In this document: positions 61,612 through 64,000 of the stretch, one piece after another | How the letters are laid out: the number at the start of each line of letters is the position of its first letter | Position numbering within the stretch: position 1 is the first letter of the stretch | From: an uncultured Paracoccaceae bacterium | GTDB taxonomy: Bacteria > Pseudomonadota > Alphaproteobacteria > Rhodobacterales > Rhodobacteraceae | NCBI GenBank assembly: GCA_947494445.1 | Contig: CANLVD010000002.1 | Coordinates: 310,001-374,000 of the forward strand | DNA length: 64,000 nucleotides | Direction of reading: 5' to 3' | Made by a program: the position numbers and the translations under genes | The notes under the pieces: generated by a model | What the model was told of the DNA's origin: nothing | Seen by the model: only the letters and a program-made list of their open reading frames with translations | Database searches by the model: none

Positions 61612-62148
61612 ATGCTGATCCCACGCCAGAAGACCCCTGACCTGAGTGTTGAAACCCTGTCCAACGGAATATTTGACCTGTCCAAGGAAGCCACGGAGCG
61701 CGGGACGATCATCTGTTTCTATCGCGGTCTGCATTGCCCGATTTGTGCCAATTACCTCACGGAGCTGGAGAAGCGCGTCGATGATTTTGCCGAGCGTGGG
61801 GCATCGACCATCGCGATCAGTTCAGACGGACTGGACCGCACGCAAGCCATGGCTGACAAGATCAGCGCAGAAAAACTGCGTTTCGGGTATGGTCTGTCAC
61901 TTGAGGTCGCGCGAGCCTGGGGTCTGTACATTTCCACAAGCCGGGGCAAGACCTCCATCGGAATCGAGGAACCTGCGCTGTTCTCGGAACCTGGCCTGTT
62001 CATGGTGACACCGCAGCAGACACTATACTATGGCTCTGTTCAGACGATGCCTTTTGTACGTCCTCATTTCTCGGAGTTGGTCGGTGCGCTCGATTTCGCG
62101 ATCAAGGCGGACTACCCGGCTCGTGGGGAATATACCGGAGCTGTCTGA
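61612..62148 (+). CDS. Peroxiredoxin-like (AhpC/TSA) protein
   Basis: A 178-residue thioredoxin-fold protein. The redox site is FYRGLHCPICANYL, a CPIC motif rather than the classic TxxC peroxidatic site. VDDFAERGASTIAISSDGLDR and the C-terminal LYYGSVQTMPFVRPHFSEL fit the peroxiredoxin-like family. Likely a thiol reductase or peroxidase. The ATG at 61612 has AAGGAG upstream; the frame extends to 61459 into the AraC gene. Divergent from and probably controlled by that regulator. Confidence 0.87.
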   Translation: MLIPRQKTPDLSVETLSNGIFDLSKEATERGTIICFYRGLHCPICANYLTELEKRVDDFAERGASTIAISSDGLDRTQAMADKISAEKLRFGYGLSLEVARAWGLYISTSRGKTSIGIEEPALFSEPGLFMVTPQQTLYYGSVQTMPFVRPHFSELVGALDFAIKADYPARGEYTGAV

Positions 62149-62323
62149 AGCCTCGGACGTGATCCAGTTTGCACTCGCCGCTTAGGTAAGGTGGTGCCAA
62201 ACCCTGCAATGGTTGGAAAATGTTTCCGAGCACAAACAGGGTCGGGTTTTCATGTCCCAGGTGAGTTCAAAGTCCCTCAATTGAGATGCCCAGGGGATCG
62301 CGAAAGTATCGCTGAAAAGAGAA

Positions 62324-62355
62324 GAAGCCCGCGCAACATGCGCGGGCTTCTTTTT
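62324..62355 (+). terminator. Strong intrinsic terminator
   Basis: GAAGCCCGCGC-aacat-GCGCGGGCTTC, an 11-bp perfect stem, then TTTTT. It lies 175 bases after the peroxiredoxin-like stop; the intervening stretch may be its 3' region or an unassigned small RNA. Confidence 0.88.
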
Positions 62356-63144
62356 GGTCACTCCGAACGCCCTGTGGGGGCAGATTTGGCGTTTGGTGTT
62401 TCCAATTACCGTGTCGATAGAACTAAACACTTCCTGTCGACAAATCCTTAATGCCGGTCAATCAAGTGGTTAAAATGCTCCGAATTGGGCAAGTTAACCA
62501 CAATCACTCTAAACCCCTCTTCTAAAGGATAGGGATTGGCGGGTTTTCGGGGTCGAACTGGGCAACTCTGCGCCAACTAAACGCGATTCTCCCGGAAAAG
62601 TTGATGCGACTTTCAGGGATTCGCAGCAGCGACTGTGACGGGCGATTAACGTGTTCAGCCTTTTTATACAGGACTTGCTCGGCATCGGTGGGATCTTAAG
62701 GTGGAAAGCAGACGACATTCTATGTCCAGATGGCACTTTGGACGTGTCCGGTGGAGCGCTCTCCAGACACAAGGCCCAAACGCAACTTCTGATCCTGTCA
62801 AAACAGATCCTGAATGTGTTTGCAGTGGCAACACTTGTTAATCAGAGATTACTGCCTGCCCCAAGTTGCATCAGAAATGGTCATTTTTGCTGCTGTTTTA
62901 TGCATTGCCGCCCTGAGCACTCGCATAACTGCCTAAAATCTAGCACTTCGGCGGGAATCGCTCTCATGGTGGCGCTGCCGGATACGGCTTGAGTGCCGCG
63001 CGGGGGGCGATCCTGGCAGATACGATCCCTCCACGCGGCTGCAACATCACTGCTGCGTAGCCTTGATATCAAATCGGGGTCACCGGTGAAAGTTTGGGAA
63101 AGACCATTCTGCGCCGGGCAGCGTCCAACAGGGAAACTCTACCC
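62356..63144. other. Long non-coding region before urtA
   Basis: About 790 bp with no gene I can support; short frames on both strands lack family features and ribosome sites. It contains an inverted repeat GTGGTTAA/TTAACCAC (62466-62473 and 62494-62501) and A+T-rich patches near 62660 and 62830-62910. It should hold the urtA promoter; I found no clear sigma-54 or NtrC site. Confidence 0.5.
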
Positions 63145-64000
63145 ATGAAACTGACCACGAAATTCTCAGCCCTTGCTGCCGCAGCGCTTGTGACCACAAG
63201 CTCCGCTGCCATTGCGCAAAGCTGTGCCGAGCCGATCAAGGTGGGTGTTCTGCACTCGCTGTCCGGCACCATGGCAATCTCCGAGACCACATTGAAAGAC
63301 ACGATGCTGATGCTGATCGAGCAGCAGAACGCCAAGGGCGGCCTTCTTGGCTGCGAGCTTGAAGCCGTCGTTGTCGATCCTGCGTCCGACTGGCCGCTTT
63401 TCGCTGAGAAAGCCCGCGAGTTGCTGACCGTGCATGAGGTTGACGTGATCTTCGGCAACTGGACATCCGTCTCACGCAAATCCGTGCTGCCGGTGATCGA
63501 GGAACTCAATGGCCTGCTGTTCTATCCGGTTCAGTATGAGGGCGAGGAAAGCTCGAAGAACGTTTTCTACACAGGTGCGGCCCCGAACCAGCAGGCGATC
63601 CCTGCGGTTGATTATTTTCTCGAAGAACTGGGCGTTGAGAAATTCGCGCTTCTGGGAACTGACTATGTCTACCCGCGCACGACCAACAACATCCTTGAGC
63701 AGTATCTTCAGGACAACGGCATCGCGGCAGACGATATCTTCGTGAACTACACGCCTTTCGGTCATTCTGACTGGGCAACGATTGTGGCTGATGTTGTCGC
63801 CCTTGGCGAAGACGGCAAGCAGGTCGGCGTGATCTCGACTATCAACGGCGATGCGAACATCGGCTTCTACAAGGAACTGGCGGCAGCAGGCATTTCGGCC
63901 GACGACATTCCGGTGGTTGCCTTCTCCGTAGGTGAGGAAGAGCTGTCCGGTCTGGACACATCCAACCTCGTCGGTCATCTGGCGGCCTGGAACTACTTCC
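63145..64000 (+). CDS. urtA: Urea ABC transporter substrate-binding protein (C-terminus outside window)
   Basis: Periplasmic urea receptor. Signal peptide MKLTTKFSALAAAALVTTSS, mature start near QSCAEPIKVGVLHSLSGTMAISE, the UrtA/AmiC-type ligand entry. DWPLFAEKARELL, FGNWTSVSRKSVLPVIEELNGLLFYPVQYEGEE and LLGTDYVYPRTTNNILEQYL are diagnostic. About 285 codons are present and the frame is open at the window end; the family is about 420-430 residues. urtBCDE and urease structural genes would be expected to the right. Confidence 0.96.
   Translation, partial: MKLTTKFSALAAAALVTTSSAAIAQSCAEPIKVGVLHSLSGTMAISETTLKDTMLMLIEQQNAKGGLLGCELEAVVVDPASDWPLFAEKARELLTVHEVDVIFGNWTSVSRKSVLPVIEELNGLLFYPVQYEGEESSKNVFYTGAAPNQQAIPAVDYFLEELGVEKFALLGTDYVYPRTTNNILEQYLQDNGIAADDIFVNYTPFGHSDWATIVADVVALGEDGKQVGVISTINGDANIGFYKELAAAGISADDIPVVAFSVGEEELSGLDTSNLVGHLAAWNYF

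Noticed and set aside
62149-62202. Reading ...FALAA-stop resembling a tmRNA tag
   Set aside because: The ending alone fits, but there is no Ala-tRNA-like acceptor domain or tag-leading segment nearby, and the terminator is 120 bases away.
62651-62992. 113-codon plus-strand frame in the pre-urtA gap
   Set aside because: No ribosome site, odd composition (Cys/His-rich end) and no family features.
62700-63144. Sigma-54/NtrC control site for urtA
   Set aside because: GG and GC elements with the right 10-bp spacing were looked for; only partial matches such as TGGCAC near 62730 were found, without a proper -12 element.
1-64000. CRISPR array, insertion sequence or prophage
   Set aside because: No regularly spaced repeats, transposase, integrase or phage structural gene was found anywhere in the window.

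Overview
The window reads as chromosomal DNA of a Rhodobacterales (Roseobacter-group) alphaproteobacterium. Evidence: fairly high GC; dense coding with many ATGA/TGATG gene overlaps; Roseobacter-type families (DUF1127 pair, Fur/Mur-type metal regulator, ligase-associated exonuclease, urease accessory and Urt urea genes, liv transporter flanked by CoA ligases); and at least seven copies of a short Rhodobacterales-style intergenic repeat with core AAATATCCCCGCCGGAGGC or a variant. I see no transposase, integrase, phage gene, CRISPR array or rRNA. No species can be named from the sequence alone.

Layout. 1-3.2 kb: sugar-type ABC binding protein (cut by the window edge), IclR regulator and MalK-type ATPase around one divergent promoter. 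3.3-8.2 kb: small hypothetical, acyl-CoA synthetase, MsbA-like exporter, tRNA-Gly(TCC), phosphoglycolate phosphatase. 8.3-12.2 kb: glmU-glmS (UDP-GlcNAc precursor supply) and an AlkD-like protein. 12.2-18.3 kb: cation/proton antiporter, DUF218 protein, second acyl-CoA synthetase, moaA with a BASS-type transporter. 18.4-30.3 kb: two M20 amidohydrolases (argE and a HipO-like enzyme), a sulfotransferase-like protein, a complete polyamine-type ABC transporter, a HyuA-like protein and kynureninase. 30.4-34.8 kb: DNA ligase with its exonuclease partner, then ureEFG. 34.9-37.8 kb: ArsR/SRPBCC pair, two DUF1127 proteins, a zinc-finger protein and an ABC-2-type ATPase without its permease. 37.8-42.3 kb: a four-gene Mn/Fe/Zn-type ABC transporter divergent from a Mur/Fur regulator, with two operator-like boxes 30 bp apart. 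42.3-48.8 kb: clpB, pyrF, dinB, a candidate sRNA gene, an N-formylglutamate amidohydrolase family gene, tRNA-Val(GAC), rpmJ. 48.8-50.4 kb: a modular exported protein with a degenerate caspase-like N-terminus and peptidoglycan-binding repeats. 50.5-60.6 kb: a long leftward cluster of CoA ligase, livG, two small exported proteins, livH, a VOC protein, livM, livK, livF, a small protein and a PaaK-like protein. 60.8-62.1 kb: AraC regulator divergent from a peroxiredoxin-like protein. 62.1-63.1 kb: about 1 kb without a recognisable gene. 63.1 kb to end: urtA, cut by the window edge.

Most genes are housekeeping or transport. The items most worth checking are the three-hairpin sRNA candidate with a single-stranded CCTCCC (47.36-47.44 kb), the paired Fur-family boxes, the degenerate caspase-like/peptidoglycan-binding protein, the PaaK-like protein lacking the usual nucleotide loop, and the intergenic repeat family that sits in most non-overlapping gaps of the liv cluster and supplies one gene's stop codon.
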